A stretch of 64,000 bases of DNA from Corynebacterium felinum (GCF_030408755.1 NZ_CP047209.1:2790001-2854000), one strand, 5' to 3'; numbered from the stretch's first letter, positions 1 through 9,444 are shown. Notes: generated from the sequence alone by a model not told the origin. A program made the numbers and translations.

Positions 1-384
1 AAACCCCCCAGCCTTCTTCGACGCAACCTTCGACAAACCAACCAAATCAAGCACCTCACGCACCCGAGACGTCGGAATCCCATTAGCCTGCGCAATCCAC
101 TTCAAATGATTCGCCGCACTCCGATTCGGATGCAACGCCTTCGCATCCAACAAAGCCCCCACTTTCCCTAATGGGTTCTTCAGACTCGAATACGGCGCAC
201 CATCAATCAACGCCGACCCCGCCGTGGGCGTATCCAAACCCAAAATCATGCGCATAGTCGTCGACTTACCCGCCCCATTAGGGCCCAAAAAACCCGTAAT
301 GATCCCAGGCTGAACGGTGAAAGTTAAATCATCAACCGCCCGAACATTTCCATACTGCTTGGTCAAACCTCGCACTTCAATCAT
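1..384 (-). CDS. ABC transporter ATP-binding subunit, N-terminal part (runs off the window)
   Basis: The reverse strand encodes the first ~128 residues of an ABC ATPase. The start ATG is at 382-384 and reading continues past base 1. An N-terminal MIEVRGLTKQYG-type segment is followed by the Walker A motif GPNGAGKS and a TTMRMILGL-type continuation. This layout is typical of drug- or lipid-export ATPases of the DrrA/CcmA kind that pair with a separate permease, which would lie to the left of the window. The start codon overlaps the stop of the upstream Nudix gene in an ATGA arrangement, so the two are translationally coupled. Signature and Walker B motifs lie outside the window, so the substrate cannot be inferred. 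Confidence 0.85.
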   Translation of the reverse strand, partial: MIEVRGLTKQYGNVRAVDDLTFTVQPGIITGFLGPNGAGKSTTMRMILGLDTPTAGSALIDGAPYSSLKNPLGKVGALLDAKALHPNRSAANHLKWIAQANGIPTSRVREVLDLVGLSKVASKKAGGF

Positions 385-848
385 GCTGTTAATTCTGCCA
401 CATGAACTTTCAATGCCGCCCAACTAGCCCTAAACGCGGGCAACAAATCATACTCAGGTACCAGATCCACCGGCACCCACCGCAACTCATGCGACTCCCC
501 ATTAGGGACCACATCAAGCCTATCGACGCACGTCGCCACCACCGTCGTATAGCTCCAGCCCGGCGCGCGAAACGTCGTCACCTCCTTGTGCGCGCGCACC
601 TTCGCCACATCAATGCCGCACTCCTCCTGCGCCTCACGCAACGCCGCCTGCGTACACGTCTCATGAGAATCCCTAGCACCCCCAGGCAGCGCCCACGTAT
701 CACCCTGCACCACCCACGACGCACGATGCTGTAATAAAACGGACATCGTGGCGACGTCGATAAGCAGCAAACCCGCCGCCCCAAAACGACCCCAATGCTG
801 GCCAACCCAACCATCACCATCCCCCAACACCTGTCCAACCTCCCGCAC
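381..848 (-). CDS. Nudix (MutT-like) hydrolase
   Basis: The protein has up to 155 residues and a complete Nudix box at residues 57-79: G57, E63, R71-E72, E75-E76 and G78-I79 fit GX5EX7REUXEEXGU. Family members hydrolyse nucleoside diphosphates linked to another moiety using metal ions held by the box glutamates; the substrate here cannot be read from sequence. The first possible start is GTG at 848, but a GTG at 830 has a better-placed GGGAGG about 8 nt upstream and may be the real start (149 aa). A TATAGT -10-like hexamer lies at 849-854. Its 3' end overlaps the ABC ATPase start by 4 bp. It is divergent from glnX. Confidence 0.85.
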   Translation of the reverse strand: MREVGQVLGDGDGWVGQHWGRFGAAGLLLIDVATMSVLLQHRASWVVQGDTWALPGGARDSHETCTQAALREAQEECGIDVAKVRAHKEVTTFRAPGWSYTTVVATCVDRLDVVPNGESHELRWVPVDLVPEYDLLPAFRASWAALKVHVAELTA

Positions 849-895
849 ACTATATACTTACCAACAAACCACAACGCCAGAAAACGTGAACGCAC

Positions 896-2251
896 ATGGA
901 AACACCAACAATCCTGCCAGATGACATCCAGGACCGCTGGCTCGACCACCGCACACACACCCGCAGCGCAGCCCGCAAACTCTGGCACAGCTACATCAAC
1001 TTCCCCCGCGAATGGGCCCGCCAATTCATCCGCTTCGCCAAAACCACCCCCGGCACCATCACCGCCGTGATCATGCTGCTGTCAATCCTCACCCTGTCTG
1101 CAGGCATATCCATGAGCCAAATCGCAGCCGACCGCCGCAAAGACTTCGACACCCTCATCAACAACACCGAACCCGTGTCCTACATGGCACACGACATCTA
1201 CTCCTCCCTCAGCTACGCCAACACCGCAGCCAGCTCCGGCTTCGTCCTCGCAGGCATCGAATCACACTCCTCCCGCAACAACTACACCGACGCCTACCAA
1301 CGCGCCGCCCGCGCCATCGCCACCACCGCTAACGGAATCAACAACCCCGACAGCGAAGAAATGCGGCTCATCCAACAACTCTCCCAACAACTACCCATCT
1401 ACACCGGACTCGTCGAAACCGCCTGGGCCAACAACCGCCAACAAAACCCCGTCGGAGTCGCCTACATGTCCGAAGCATCCACCCTCATGCGCGAACACAT
1501 GCTGCCCGCCGCCTCCCGCCTCTACCAACTCACCAGCCACGACGTCGAAGAACAACAACAAGCACTCACCCAACCCCTCTGGCAACCCATCTCCGGACTC
1601 ATCGCCGCCCTCACCGCCCTAATAGTGGCACAATTTTGGCTCGCCACCCTCACCAACCGACGCCTCAACAAAGGCATGCTCACCGCCTTCCTCCTCATGC
1701 TGCTCGCCACCAGCTGGGTCGTCACCACAGGGGTCATCACCTGGCACGCCGGATCTAAAGCCTACAACCAAGCATCCGCCCCCATCGAAGCCCTCATCAA
1801 AGCACGCATCGACGCCCAACAAACCCGCACCAACGAAATGCTCGCACTCGTCTGGCGGCAATCATTGGAAAACTCAAACAAAAACTTCGAAACCACCGCC
1901 GACTCTATTAGGGAATCACTGCAAGGTTTTTCCAATCAAACCGCACAGGATGCCGAACAAGCACTAGACACCTGGGCCAGCGCCCACGCTGCGCTCGTCG
2001 ACAAGCTCAACGCTGGCGACTACGAACAAGCACAAGCACTCGCACTCGAAACAACCAACGCCCAGTCCTACACCCAACTCGACACCAACCTCGCACAACT
2101 CATCGACGACACCCGCACCACCATGCGCTCCTACATCAACCAAGGAATCGCCGCATCCACCCTCGTGTCCACCATCGTGCTCATGCTCTCGATCATCTCC
2201 GTACTTTCCCTCTGGATCGGAATCCGCCCCCGACTACAGGAGTACCTCTAA
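896..2251 (+). CDS. glnX: GlnX-like membrane signal transducer
   Basis: This 451-residue protein precedes a GlnH lipoprotein and PknG in one operon, the arrangement known from C. glutamicum (glnX-glnH-pknG) and M. tuberculosis. Hydrophobic segments are at about residues 53-75, 228-250, 261-281 and 424-446. The topology is short cytoplasmic N-terminus, large external loop (75-228), two TMs, a second external loop and a final TM. In characterised homologues GlnX relays amino-acid binding by GlnH across the membrane to PknG. Its stop overlaps the glnH start (TAATG). No clear Shine-Dalgarno precedes ATG 896. Codons are almost uniformly C-ending except at CTATTAGGG-type motifs (for example 1904-1913). 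Confidence 0.85.
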   Translation: METPTILPDDIQDRWLDHRTHTRSAARKLWHSYINFPREWARQFIRFAKTTPGTITAVIMLLSILTLSAGISMSQIAADRRKDFDTLINNTEPVSYMAHDIYSSLSYANTAASSGFVLAGIESHSSRNNYTDAYQRAARAIATTANGINNPDSEEMRLIQQLSQQLPIYTGLVETAWANNRQQNPVGVAYMSEASTLMREHMLPAASRLYQLTSHDVEEQQQALTQPLWQPISGLIAALTALIVAQFWLATLTNRRLNKGMLTAFLLMLLATSWVVTTGVITWHAGSKAYNQASAPIEALIKARIDAQQTRTNEMLALVWRQSLENSNKNFETTADSIRESLQGFSNQTAQDAEQALDTWASAHAALVDKLNAGDYEQAQALALETTNAQSYTQLDTNLAQLIDDTRTTMRSYINQGIAASTLVSTIVLMLSIISVLSLWIGIRPRLQEYL

Positions 2252-3228
2252 TGCGACACCCCCTGAGCATCATCGCCACCGCACTCCTGCTCACCAGCTG
2301 CGCCACCCCCACCCCACAACCCGACACCCCACCCACACCCACCGTCTACCAACCCCTCCCCCAAGGCGCCACCATCGAAAAACCCGGGGACAAACCCGCA
2401 ACCGAGCCAAGCACCGCCCCCCTATTAGGGAGTTTGCGGCCCGATTCGCGCAGCCCCGCCGAACGCGTGCCACACATTGTTGAGCGCGGGCGGCTGATTG
2501 TTGGGGTGGACCAGTCGCAAAACCTGTTAAGTTTCCGCGACCCCACCAGCGGACAACTACACGGATTCGAAGTCGACATTGCGCGCGAAATCGCCCGCGA
2601 TGTTTTCGGTGACCCTAATAAGATCGAATTTCGCTACATCGACTCCAGCAACTGGGTGCTGGCATTAGAAAAAAACCACATCGATGTGGCGATGCGCACC
2701 ATTTCTATCACCCGCAACAGGCAAGACCAAGTATTTTTCTCCACCCCCTACTTCACCGGCAACACCCGCATGCTTGTGGACAAATCCTCCCACATCATAA
2801 CGCTTGACGACGTCGACGGGCACCCCATCTGCGTCACCGACACCTCCACCGGGGCCGCCCACGCCCGCGCCCGCGCCCCACACTCCGACCTTGTTGTAGT
2901 CAAATCCTCCGCCGACTGCCTGATCACCCTCCAACAAAACCAGGCAAAAGCCGTGATCACCGATGACACCATCCTCTCCGGCATGGCCGCCCAAGACCCC
3001 TCCACCACCATCGTCGGCGAATCGCTCAACAAAGAACACTACGGAATCGCCATCGCAAAATCCGGCCGCCGCCACCCCACCGACGGACTCATCCGCCAAA
3101 TCAACGCCACCCTCGAACGCATCTTCACAGACGGCACCTGGCAGCACAGCTTCGACACCTGGTTCGGCGACTACCTGCCCTACCAATCCCCACCTGCCCT
3201 CAACTACCGCAAGGAGACAGCCCAATGA
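2251..3228 (+). CDS. glnH: GlnH-like amino-acid-binding lipoprotein
   Basis: The protein has 325 residues with a lipoprotein signal (LLLTSC, lipidated Cys17), a Pro/Thr-rich linker to about residue 70, and a type 3 periplasmic-binding fold (SBP_bac_3) from about 75 to 310. The binding domain shows family-typical segments such as GFEVDIAREIA and the hinge region near AMRTIS. In related species GlnH binds glutamate/aspartate-type ligands and works as a sensor for PknG rather than as a transporter subunit, which fits the absence of any ABC permease here. A CAGGAG Shine-Dalgarno lies within the end of glnX. The stop overlaps the pknG start by 4 bp (ATGA). Confidence 0.88.
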   Translation: MRHPLSIIATALLLTSCATPTPQPDTPPTPTVYQPLPQGATIEKPGDKPATEPSTAPLLGSLRPDSRSPAERVPHIVERGRLIVGVDQSQNLLSFRDPTSGQLHGFEVDIAREIARDVFGDPNKIEFRYIDSSNWVLALEKNHIDVAMRTISITRNRQDQVFFSTPYFTGNTRMLVDKSSHIITLDDVDGHPICVTDTSTGAAHARARAPHSDLVVVKSSADCLITLQQNQAKAVITDDTILSGMAAQDPSTTIVGESLNKEHYGIAIAKSGRRHPTDGLIRQINATLERIFTDGTWQHSFDTWFGDYLPYQSPPALNYRKETAQ

Positions 3229-5492
3229 GCACACCCAATGAGCACACCCAAGCCGTCCCCTACAACCCCTTCGACGACGAAGACACCAGCGCACACACCA
3301 CCGCAACCACATTCAACCCCTTCGACGACGACACCGACGACACCTACATCCCCCACCCCACCCCCATCGACCCCTCCGAACGCTCCCGCAACGAAGCACT
3401 GACCACCTTCCGTCAACGCCGCGCCACCCAACGCGGCGACCGCGCCGTCGCTAATGGGATGGTGCACCTGCCCTTCGTCCCTATTAAGGAAACCGAATTC
3501 CTCAACCCCGACGACATCACCGGGGTCGTCGCCCCCGCCCTTAATAAGGGGGATGTTGTGGCCGACCAATACGAAATCCTCGGCATCATCGCCCACGGCG
3601 GCATGGGCTGGATCTACCTCGCCGAAGACCGCAACGTCTCCGGGCGCATCGTCGTGCTCAAAAGCATGATGAACACCAACCCGCGCGATCACAGTGCGGC
3701 CGCCGCCGAGCGCGAATTTTTAGCCGACATCACGCACCCCGTGATCGTCAAAGCCTACAACTTCATCGACGACGAGCGTGTCGACGGCGGGCTCATCGTC
3801 ATGGAGTACGCGCCCGGCCCGTCGCTACGCGAGTTGAAAAAAGAACAAGAAAACCAGCTGTTCACCATCGACATCGCCATCGGCTACATCCTCGAAATCC
3901 TCCCCGCCCTCGACTACCTGCACTCCCGCGGAGTCGTCTACAACGACCTCAAACCCGACAACATCATCGCCACCGAAGACCAAGTCAAACTCATCGACCT
4001 CGGCGCCGTCTCCGGCATCGGCGCATTCGGCTATATCTTCGGCACCAAAGGCTACCAAGCACCCGAAGTCGCAACCCACGGACCCAGCGTCGCCAGCGAC
4101 ATCTACACCATCGGACGCACCCTCGCCACACTCACCATCAACCTCCCCATCACCGACGGACACTACAACGACAGCCTCCCCGAACCCGACGACGAACCCC
4201 TCTTCGCCAACTACCTCAGCTACCACCGCCTATTAAAGCGCGCCTGCGACCCCACGCCGTCGAAACGCTTCTCCTCTATTAGGGAAATCGAAACCCAACT
4301 CTACGGCGTACTGCGCGAATACCTCGCCATCCACAACGGGCAACAATACCCCGCCCAACATTCACTGTTCTCCCCCCAACGCTCCACATTCGGCACCAAA
4401 CACATGGTGTTCAAAACCGACCAACTCATCGACGGCATCACACGCAACGCCTCCATCACACCCCCCGAAGTCGTCGCCGCCCTCCACATCCCACTGCTCG
4501 ACCGCAACGACCCCGGCGCAGCCATGATCGCCGGATCGAACTATACCGAGCCCTCCGAGGCGCTGGAGACGATGCGCGAAGCCCTCTTATTAGAGGAATT
4601 TGTTGGCAGCAAAGAAATCCCCCTCGGCATCGTGCGCAGCCTGCTTGACCTCGGCTTCACCAAAGAATCAGCACATTGGCTGGAAACCCTGCGCCCCGAC
4701 CTCGGCGACGAATGGCGCTTCCAATGGTACGAAGGCATCACCAGCCTGCTTCTCGACGACTACACCCACGCCCAAACCGCCTTCAACCAAGTCTTCAACA
4801 TCCTGCCCGGCGAAGCAGCCCCCAAACTTGCGCGCGCCGCAGTCAGCGAAATAATCCTTAATAAGCAAGGACTGGCCAACACCAGCCTGCTGACACCCGA
4901 AGTCGCCATTGAAGCCGCCACGCTTAAAGGCGACGTCGTCCACAACATGGCCGGGCTGTGGAACAACCTCACCCACGACCCCGTTGCCCTGCGCTACAAA
5001 GCCATCTACCTCTACGCCCTCGTGTGGGCAACCAACCCCACCACCGTCAGCTCCGCATTCGGACTCGCCCGACAGCTTGCTGCCGAAAACCAGGTAGACA
5101 TGGCAGTCACCGCTCTCGACCAAGTCCCCACCGCCTCCATGCACCATCGCATGGCGCAACTAACATCCATCCTGTATCTGATCGCCGGAACCCCTAATGA
5201 GCAACGCATCCGCCGCGCCGCCCGCCGATTAGAGCAGATCCCCACAAACGAGCCGCGTTTTCTGCAGTTGCAGATTGCGATCCTTAATGGGGCATTGGGG
5301 TGGCTGCGTCGTGAGGGTTTGCAGGCGGCGGCGAGTAAGAATGATGTGTTTGATTTTCCGTTTACTCAGGAGGGTTTGCGGGTGGGGTTGGAGCGGTGTT
5401 TGCGTTTGCAGGCGCGTAGTGCGCCGTCGGCGAGTCACCGGTATCAGCTGGTGGATATGGCTAATAAGGTTCGGCCGCGCACGTGGTTCTAA
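3225..5492 (+). CDS. pknG: Serine/threonine protein kinase G
   Basis: The protein has 755 residues. A disordered Thr/Asp-rich N-terminus (1-100) carries two NPFDD motifs (residues 14-18 and 31-35) with nearby threonines. The kinase domain spans about 115-380, with a Gly-rich loop near 125, catalytic Lys146, the PknG-type catalytic loop YNDLKPDN (Asp241, Lys243, Asn246) and a DLG metal motif at 258-260. A TPR-like helical C-terminus follows. No CxxC pair is present, so the rubredoxin domain of mycobacterial PknG is absent, as I recall for C. glutamicum PknG. In corynebacteria PknG phosphorylates OdhI, relieving inhibition of 2-oxoglutarate dehydrogenase. AAGGAG precedes ATG 3225. Codon usage changes sharply near base 5235 (residue ~670). 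Confidence 0.93.
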   Translation: MSTPNEHTQAVPYNPFDDEDTSAHTTATTFNPFDDDTDDTYIPHPTPIDPSERSRNEALTTFRQRRATQRGDRAVANGMVHLPFVPIKETEFLNPDDITGVVAPALNKGDVVADQYEILGIIAHGGMGWIYLAEDRNVSGRIVVLKSMMNTNPRDHSAAAAEREFLADITHPVIVKAYNFIDDERVDGGLIVMEYAPGPSLRELKKEQENQLFTIDIAIGYILEILPALDYLHSRGVVYNDLKPDNIIATEDQVKLIDLGAVSGIGAFGYIFGTKGYQAPEVATHGPSVASDIYTIGRTLATLTINLPITDGHYNDSLPEPDDEPLFANYLSYHRLLKRACDPTPSKRFSSIREIETQLYGVLREYLAIHNGQQYPAQHSLFSPQRSTFGTKHMVFKTDQLIDGITRNASITPPEVVAALHIPLLDRNDPGAAMIAGSNYTEPSEALETMREALLLEEFVGSKEIPLGIVRSLLDLGFTKESAHWLETLRPDLGDEWRFQWYEGITSLLLDDYTHAQTAFNQVFNILPGEAAPKLARAAVSEIILNKQGLANTSLLTPEVAIEAATLKGDVVHNMAGLWNNLTHDPVALRYKAIYLYALVWATNPTTVSSAFGLARQLAAENQVDMAVTALDQVPTASMHHRMAQLTSILYLIAGTPNEQRIRRAARRLEQIPTNEPRFLQLQIAILNGALGWLRREGLQAAASKNDVFDFPFTQEGLRVGLERCLRLQARSAPSASHRYQLVDMANKVRPRTWF

Positions 5493-5554
5493 TGCACGAC
5501 GTCTAGCCCCGGCGCCGTGTGGGGCGGGGGCGTGTGTGGGCGTCGTGAAGCTTG

Positions 5555-6721
5555 CTAGGTGGGTGGGCCGATGACGCGGTGTGCGTAGGCTTCGGCGTTG
5601 TATTGTTGTGCTTCGTGGCGGTTGCGTCTGATGTTGCCGCGGTAGTCGCGGTACCAGACTAGCCCGGTTGTGTGGTCGCGGAAGACGTAGCCGTGTGTGA
5701 GTTGGGTGGGGTTGTCGTCGTTGTGCAGGTTGTGGGTGTGGCACAGCGGGCAGAGGTTGTCGAGGGTGGTTGCCCCGCCGCGGGCGAAGGCTGTGATGTG
5801 GTGGATGTCGCAGCGTATGGCGTTGGTGTTGCAGTCTGCTTGTTGGCAGACGAGGTGGTTGATGATGCTGAGGAAGCGGTCGTCGGCGTCGGCGAGTCGT
5901 TTGATTTCGAAGGTTTGTTGGGCGCGGGCGACGCCGTCTTCGCCGCGGTAGCAGGCGACAGCGAAGCCGAGTTCGCGCACCCGTTCGTCGACCAATTCCC
6001 TAATGGAGAGGACGGTGCCGTCTGTGCTGACTACTTTGCCCGCTTCGAGTGCGTGGGCGTCGTCGAGGGGGACGAGGATGCAGGGGCGGTAGCGTAGGTC
6101 GCGTGGGTTGTTGGGGTTTTCCCAGTGTTCTGTGTGTTCGTGGGTTGGGGTGGGGTTGGTGATGGTGGTGTAGAGGGCGAGGGCGTGGCCTTCTTGTTCG
6201 CTGACTGCGTCGCCGTTGGCGGCGTGGGTGCGCGCGTGTGGAGTCAGTATGGCTTGGATGCGGTCGACGTGGGCTGCGGGGAGTTTGGCGATGATGTATT
6301 TCATGCCGTCGGCGTCGGGGTTGCCGGAGTAGCGCACGAACCAGGCGCGGTGTTTTTCGTAGCCTTCGTTGAGTTGTTTGATGTGGGCTCGAATGTAGGT
6401 TGCTGTGTCGTTGTGGCTGAAGTTTTTGCAGGTGTCGATGAGTTCGGCGCGCAGTTGCGCCGGGTCGATGTTGGGGTTGGTCAGTCGCTTGCCGACGCCG
6501 GCAATCTCACGCAACCTATCGATACTGTAGCCGTGGGTTGCGGCTGTTTCGAGTTCTGCGCGCCCGAGGGTGTCTGCAATGTTGAAAAGTTGGGAGGCGC
6601 GGCTTAATGCGATGTCGAGCTCCAGCGCGAGTTCGTGCTTGGTCCACTTGTTGTCTTGGATTTCAAGCACGAGCTGCGCCCCTAATGGGGCGAGTTGGGC
6701 GTGGCGTTCGACGAGGTTCAT
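5555..6721 (-). CDS. DUF222 / HNH endonuclease domain protein (13E12 type)
   Basis: This 388-residue protein has an N-terminal DUF222-like helical region and a C-terminal HNH module. The latter contains CDIHHITAFARGG, then DNLCPLCHTHN, providing the paired His and zinc-binding Cys residues of the fold. Such proteins are abundant and often multicopy in actinobacteria; nuclease activity is expected from the fold, but the biological role is unknown. It is convergent with pknG (62 bp gap) and sits between conserved genes, suggesting insertion into the pknG-ackA interval. A perfect 13-bp dyad, CCCCTATTAGGGG, is 17-29 bp upstream of its ATG. Confidence 0.8.
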   Translation of the reverse strand: MNLVERHAQLAPLGAQLVLEIQDNKWTKHELALELDIALSRASQLFNIADTLGRAELETAATHGYSIDRLREIAGVGKRLTNPNIDPAQLRAELIDTCKNFSHNDTATYIRAHIKQLNEGYEKHRAWFVRYSGNPDADGMKYIIAKLPAAHVDRIQAILTPHARTHAANGDAVSEQEGHALALYTTITNPTPTHEHTEHWENPNNPRDLRYRPCILVPLDDAHALEAGKVVSTDGTVLSIRELVDERVRELGFAVACYRGEDGVARAQQTFEIKRLADADDRFLSIINHLVCQQADCNTNAIRCDIHHITAFARGGATTLDNLCPLCHTHNLHNDDNPTQLTHGYVFRDHTTGLVWYRDYRGNIRRNRHEAQQYNAEAYAHRVIGPPT

Positions 6722-6737
6722 AGTTTTGATTTAAATC

Positions 6738-6750
6738 CCCCTATTAGGGG
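6738..6750. repeat. 13-bp dyad upstream of the HNH gene (CCCTAWTAGGG family)
   Basis: CCCCTATTAGGGG has six complementary positions on each side of a central T. It is the most symmetric copy of a motif family that recurs about two dozen times in the first 9 kb, mostly inside genes. Here it lies in the short upstream region of the HNH gene and could serve as an operator, but the intragenic copies argue for a broader role. Confidence 0.6.
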
Positions 6751-6826
6751 TTCTCAACTCGAAATGGCGTGAGAAGAAACACTGCTATTTTTGGGAACGT
6801 TTTGGGTGTTTTTTCAGTCTCATGGG

Positions 6827-6857
6827 AAAACCCCAACCGGGTGTGGTTGGGGTTTTT
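6827..6857 (-). terminator. Rho-independent terminator of pta-ackA
   Basis: A perfect 12-bp stem pairs 6827-6838 with 6845-6856 (AAAACCCCAACC against its complement) with a 6-nt loop. On the minus strand it ends in a T tract. It begins 2 bp after the ackA stop codon. Confidence 0.9.
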
Positions 6858-6858
6858 G

Positions 6859-8055
6859 TTAGCTGGCCAGCTGTTTTGCGTATCTGGCGATGGCGAGTTC
6901 TTCGTTTGTGGGGACGACCCAGACTTGGACGGTGGAGTCGTCGGTGGAGATGAGTCGGGGTTGGTCGGAGCGGATTTTGTTGCGCTCGGGGTCGATTATG
7001 ATGCCGTACATCTGGAGGTTGTCGAGGGCGTCGGCACGCACGAAGTCTGCGTTTTCGCCGACGCCTGCGGTGAAGGTGATGGCGTCGACGCGGCCGAGTG
7101 CGATCATGTAGCTGCCGATGTAGCGGCGGAGTTGGTGGATGTAGATGTTGTAGGCGAGCCAGGCGTCTTGGTTGCCTTCGTCGGTCATGCTGCGCAGTTC
7201 GCGGAAGTCGTTGACTCCTGCGATGCCTTTGACGCCGGATTTTTTATTGAGCAGGGTGTCGATTTCGTCGATGCTCATGCCGGCGGTGCGGTGGAGGTGG
7301 AAGACGATGCCTGGGTCGATGTCGCCGGAGCGGGTGCCCATGACGAGTCCTGCGAGTGGGGTCATGCCCATGGAGGTGTCGATGGGTTGTCCGCCTTGGA
7401 TGGCGGCGCAGGAGGAGCCGTTGCCGAGGTGCAGTGTGATTTGGTTGATGTCTTCGGCTGGTTTCCCTAATAGGGTGGCGACTTTCTGGGAGACGTATTC
7501 GTGGCTGGTGCCGTGGAAGCCGTAGCGTCTGACGCCGTGGTTGATGGCGGTTTGTGCGTCGATGGCGTAGAGGGCTGCGGCGGGTGGCATGCCGTTGAAG
7601 AAGCCGGTGTCGAAGACTGCGACGTGGGGGATGTTGGGCAGTAGGCTGCGGGCGACGTCGATGCCGTCGATGTTGGCGGGGTTGTGCAGGGGTGCCAGGG
7701 GGATGAGGTCGCGGATCATGTCGACGATTTCGTCGGTGATGATTTCGGGTTTGCTGAACAGGATGCCGCCGTGGACGACGCGGTGGCCGACGGCGACGAG
7801 GTCGACGTCGGTGGGTCCGCAGCCGACGTCGCTCATGAGGTTAAAGGCGAGGTCGAGGCCTGCGGAGTGGTCTTTGATGGGGGCTTCGAGGACGTGTTTG
7901 TCACCGTTGTGTTTTAGGGTGATGCGTCCGTGGGGTTCTCCGATTTGTTCGACGAGTCCGGAGGCGAAGGGGTCGTCGGTGGCGTGTTGGTCGGGGTCGA
8001 CGAGTTGGAATTTGATGGAGGATGATCCGGAGTTGAGGACGAGGACGAGTGCCAT
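6859..8055 (-). CDS. ackA: Acetate kinase
   Basis: The protein has 398 residues, normal for the family. The N-terminal phosphate-loop motif [10 protein letters not shown], the central [10 protein letters not shown] segment and the HLGNGSS motif are all present. It interconverts acetyl phosphate plus ADP with acetate plus ATP in the cytosol. It lies 3 bp downstream of pta, the standard corynebacterial pta-ackA operon, giving overflow acetate formation and acetate activation. In C. glutamicum this operon is controlled by RamA/RamB; I could not confidently place those sites here. Confidence 0.97.
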   Translation of the reverse strand: MALVLVLNSGSSSIKFQLVDPDQHATDDPFASGLVEQIGEPHGRITLKHNGDKHVLEAPIKDHSAGLDLAFNLMSDVGCGPTDVDLVAVGHRVVHGGILFSKPEIITDEIVDMIRDLIPLAPLHNPANIDGIDVARSLLPNIPHVAVFDTGFFNGMPPAAALYAIDAQTAINHGVRRYGFHGTSHEYVSQKVATLLGKPAEDINQITLHLGNGSSCAAIQGGQPIDTSMGMTPLAGLVMGTRSGDIDPGIVFHLHRTAGMSIDEIDTLLNKKSGVKGIAGVNDFRELRSMTDEGNQDAWLAYNIYIHQLRRYIGSYMIALGRVDAITFTAGVGENADFVRADALDNLQMYGIIIDPERNKIRSDQPRLISTDDSTVQVWVVPTNEELAIARYAKQLAS

Positions 8056-8058
8056 GGT

Positions 8059-9444
8059 TTAGGACTCCTTCATACCTGCTGCTTGGATGGCGGTGATGGC
8101 GACGGTGTTGACGATATCGGGTACGGTTGCGCCGCGCGAGAGGTCGTTGACGGGCTTGTTCAAACCTTGCAGGATGGGGCCAACTGCGAGTGCATGGCCG
8201 GTGCGCTGGGCGGTTTTGTAGCCGATGTTGCCTGCTTCGAGGTCTGGGAAGATGAAGACGTTTGCTTGGCCGGCAACGGCAGATTCGGGCATTTTTTTCT
8301 TTGCGACGCCGGGGTCGACGGCTGCGTCGAACTGCAGCGGGCCGTCGACAAGCACGGCTGGATCGAGGCTGCGGGCGTGGTTGACTGCGGCAACACAGCG
8401 GTCGACGTCGGGGCCGGTGCCGGAGGTGCCGGTGGAGTAGCTGAGCATGGCGACGCGGGGTTCGATGCCGAATTGGGCGGCGGTGCGTGCGGAGACCACG
8501 GCGATTTCGCCGAGTTGTTCGGCAGTCGGGTTGGGGTTGACCGCGCAGTCTCCGAAGGCCCAGAGGCGTCCGCGCATCACCATGAGGAAGATGGAGGAGA
8601 CAACGGAGGCGCCGGGTTGGGTTTTGATGATTTGGAAGGAAGGCTTAATGGTGTGGGCGGTGGTGTGGGCAGCACCAGAGACCATGCCGTCGGCAAGGCC
8701 TTTGTGGATCATCATGGTGGCGAAGTAGGAGATGTCGCCCATGGTTTCGTGGGCGGATTCTTCAGTCACACCTTTGTGTTTGCGCAGTTCGAAGAAGTCG
8801 GCGGCGAACTCTTCGCGCAGTGGGCTGTGATCGGGATCGAGCAGTTGTGCTTTGCTGAGATCCACCCCGAGTTCCTGACTGCGTTCCCTAATAGAGTCGG
8901 GGTTGCCAAGAATGGTCAGTTCGCAGACGTCTTCGGCCAGTAGTTGGCCAGCGGCGGTGAGGATGCGGTCGTCGTCGCCTTCGGGCAGGACGATGTGGGC
9001 GCGCTTCTCTTTGGCTTTGGCTAAAAGCCAGTGCTCGAAGACGTCGGCGTTCATGACGACCTCGACGTCGGTGGTGGCGACTGCTGCGGCGAGCGCGGCG
9101 TAATCAGGGGTTTCGGTGGCGACGTCGATAAGCACGGCGCCGAGTTCTTCAGCTTCGGTGCGGGCTAGTTTCACGCCGAGTTCGTCGGTGTCGGCGAGAA
9201 CGATGACACCGACGCCCAGTGCGGCGGCGGCGCGCAGGTCAAAGTTGTAGTTGCCGGTGCCGGTGTAGAGCACTGCTTCGTCGGTGGCGTGGGCGAGCGC
9301 GTTGGCGATGGTGGGTTCGCCGTCCACGAGTGGGCGGATGGTGACGTTGAGGTGCTGGGCGAGTTGTTCTACTTCTGACTCAACGAATGGTCGGCCAACG
9401 GTGGTGACAAGAACAGAGCGGCGGGTGTTTTGAGCCTGGGTCAC
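8059..9444 (-). CDS. pta: Phosphate acetyltransferase
   Basis: The protein has 461 residues, matching the corynebacterial form. An N-terminal P-loop-like/DRTGG-type region (1-130) is followed by the catalytic phosphotransacetylase domain (about 135-455), with segments such as LPEGDDDRI and YSTGTSGTGPDV. It transfers acetyl groups between CoA and phosphate and supplies acetyl phosphate to AckA. Translation starts at GTG 9444 with AAGGGA upstream. The 264-bp leader contains the presumed operon promoter, and the terminator of the adhesin gene next door separates the two transcripts. A CGACGTCGATAAGC motif lies inside the gene at 9120-9133. Confidence 0.96.
   Translation of the reverse strand: MTQAQNTRRSVLVTTVGRPFVESEVEQLAQHLNVTIRPLVDGEPTIANALAHATDEAVLYTGTGNYNFDLRAAAALGVGVIVLADTDELGVKLARTEAEELGAVLIDVATETPDYAALAAAVATTDVEVVMNADVFEHWLLAKAKEKRAHIVLPEGDDDRILTAAGQLLAEDVCELTILGNPDSIRERSQELGVDLSKAQLLDPDHSPLREEFAADFFELRKHKGVTEESAHETMGDISYFATMMIHKGLADGMVSGAAHTTAHTIKPSFQIIKTQPGASVVSSIFLMVMRGRLWAFGDCAVNPNPTAEQLGEIAVVSARTAAQFGIEPRVAMLSYSTGTSGTGPDVDRCVAAVNHARSLDPAVLVDGPLQFDAAVDPGVAKKKMPESAVAGQANVFIFPDLEAGNIGYKTAQRTGHALAVGPILQGLNKPVNDLSRGATVPDIVNTVAITAIQAAGMKES

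Noticed and set aside
5506..5525. GCCCC/GGGGC hairpin between pknG and the HNH gene as a terminator
   Set aside because: Only five pairs and no T tract on either side.
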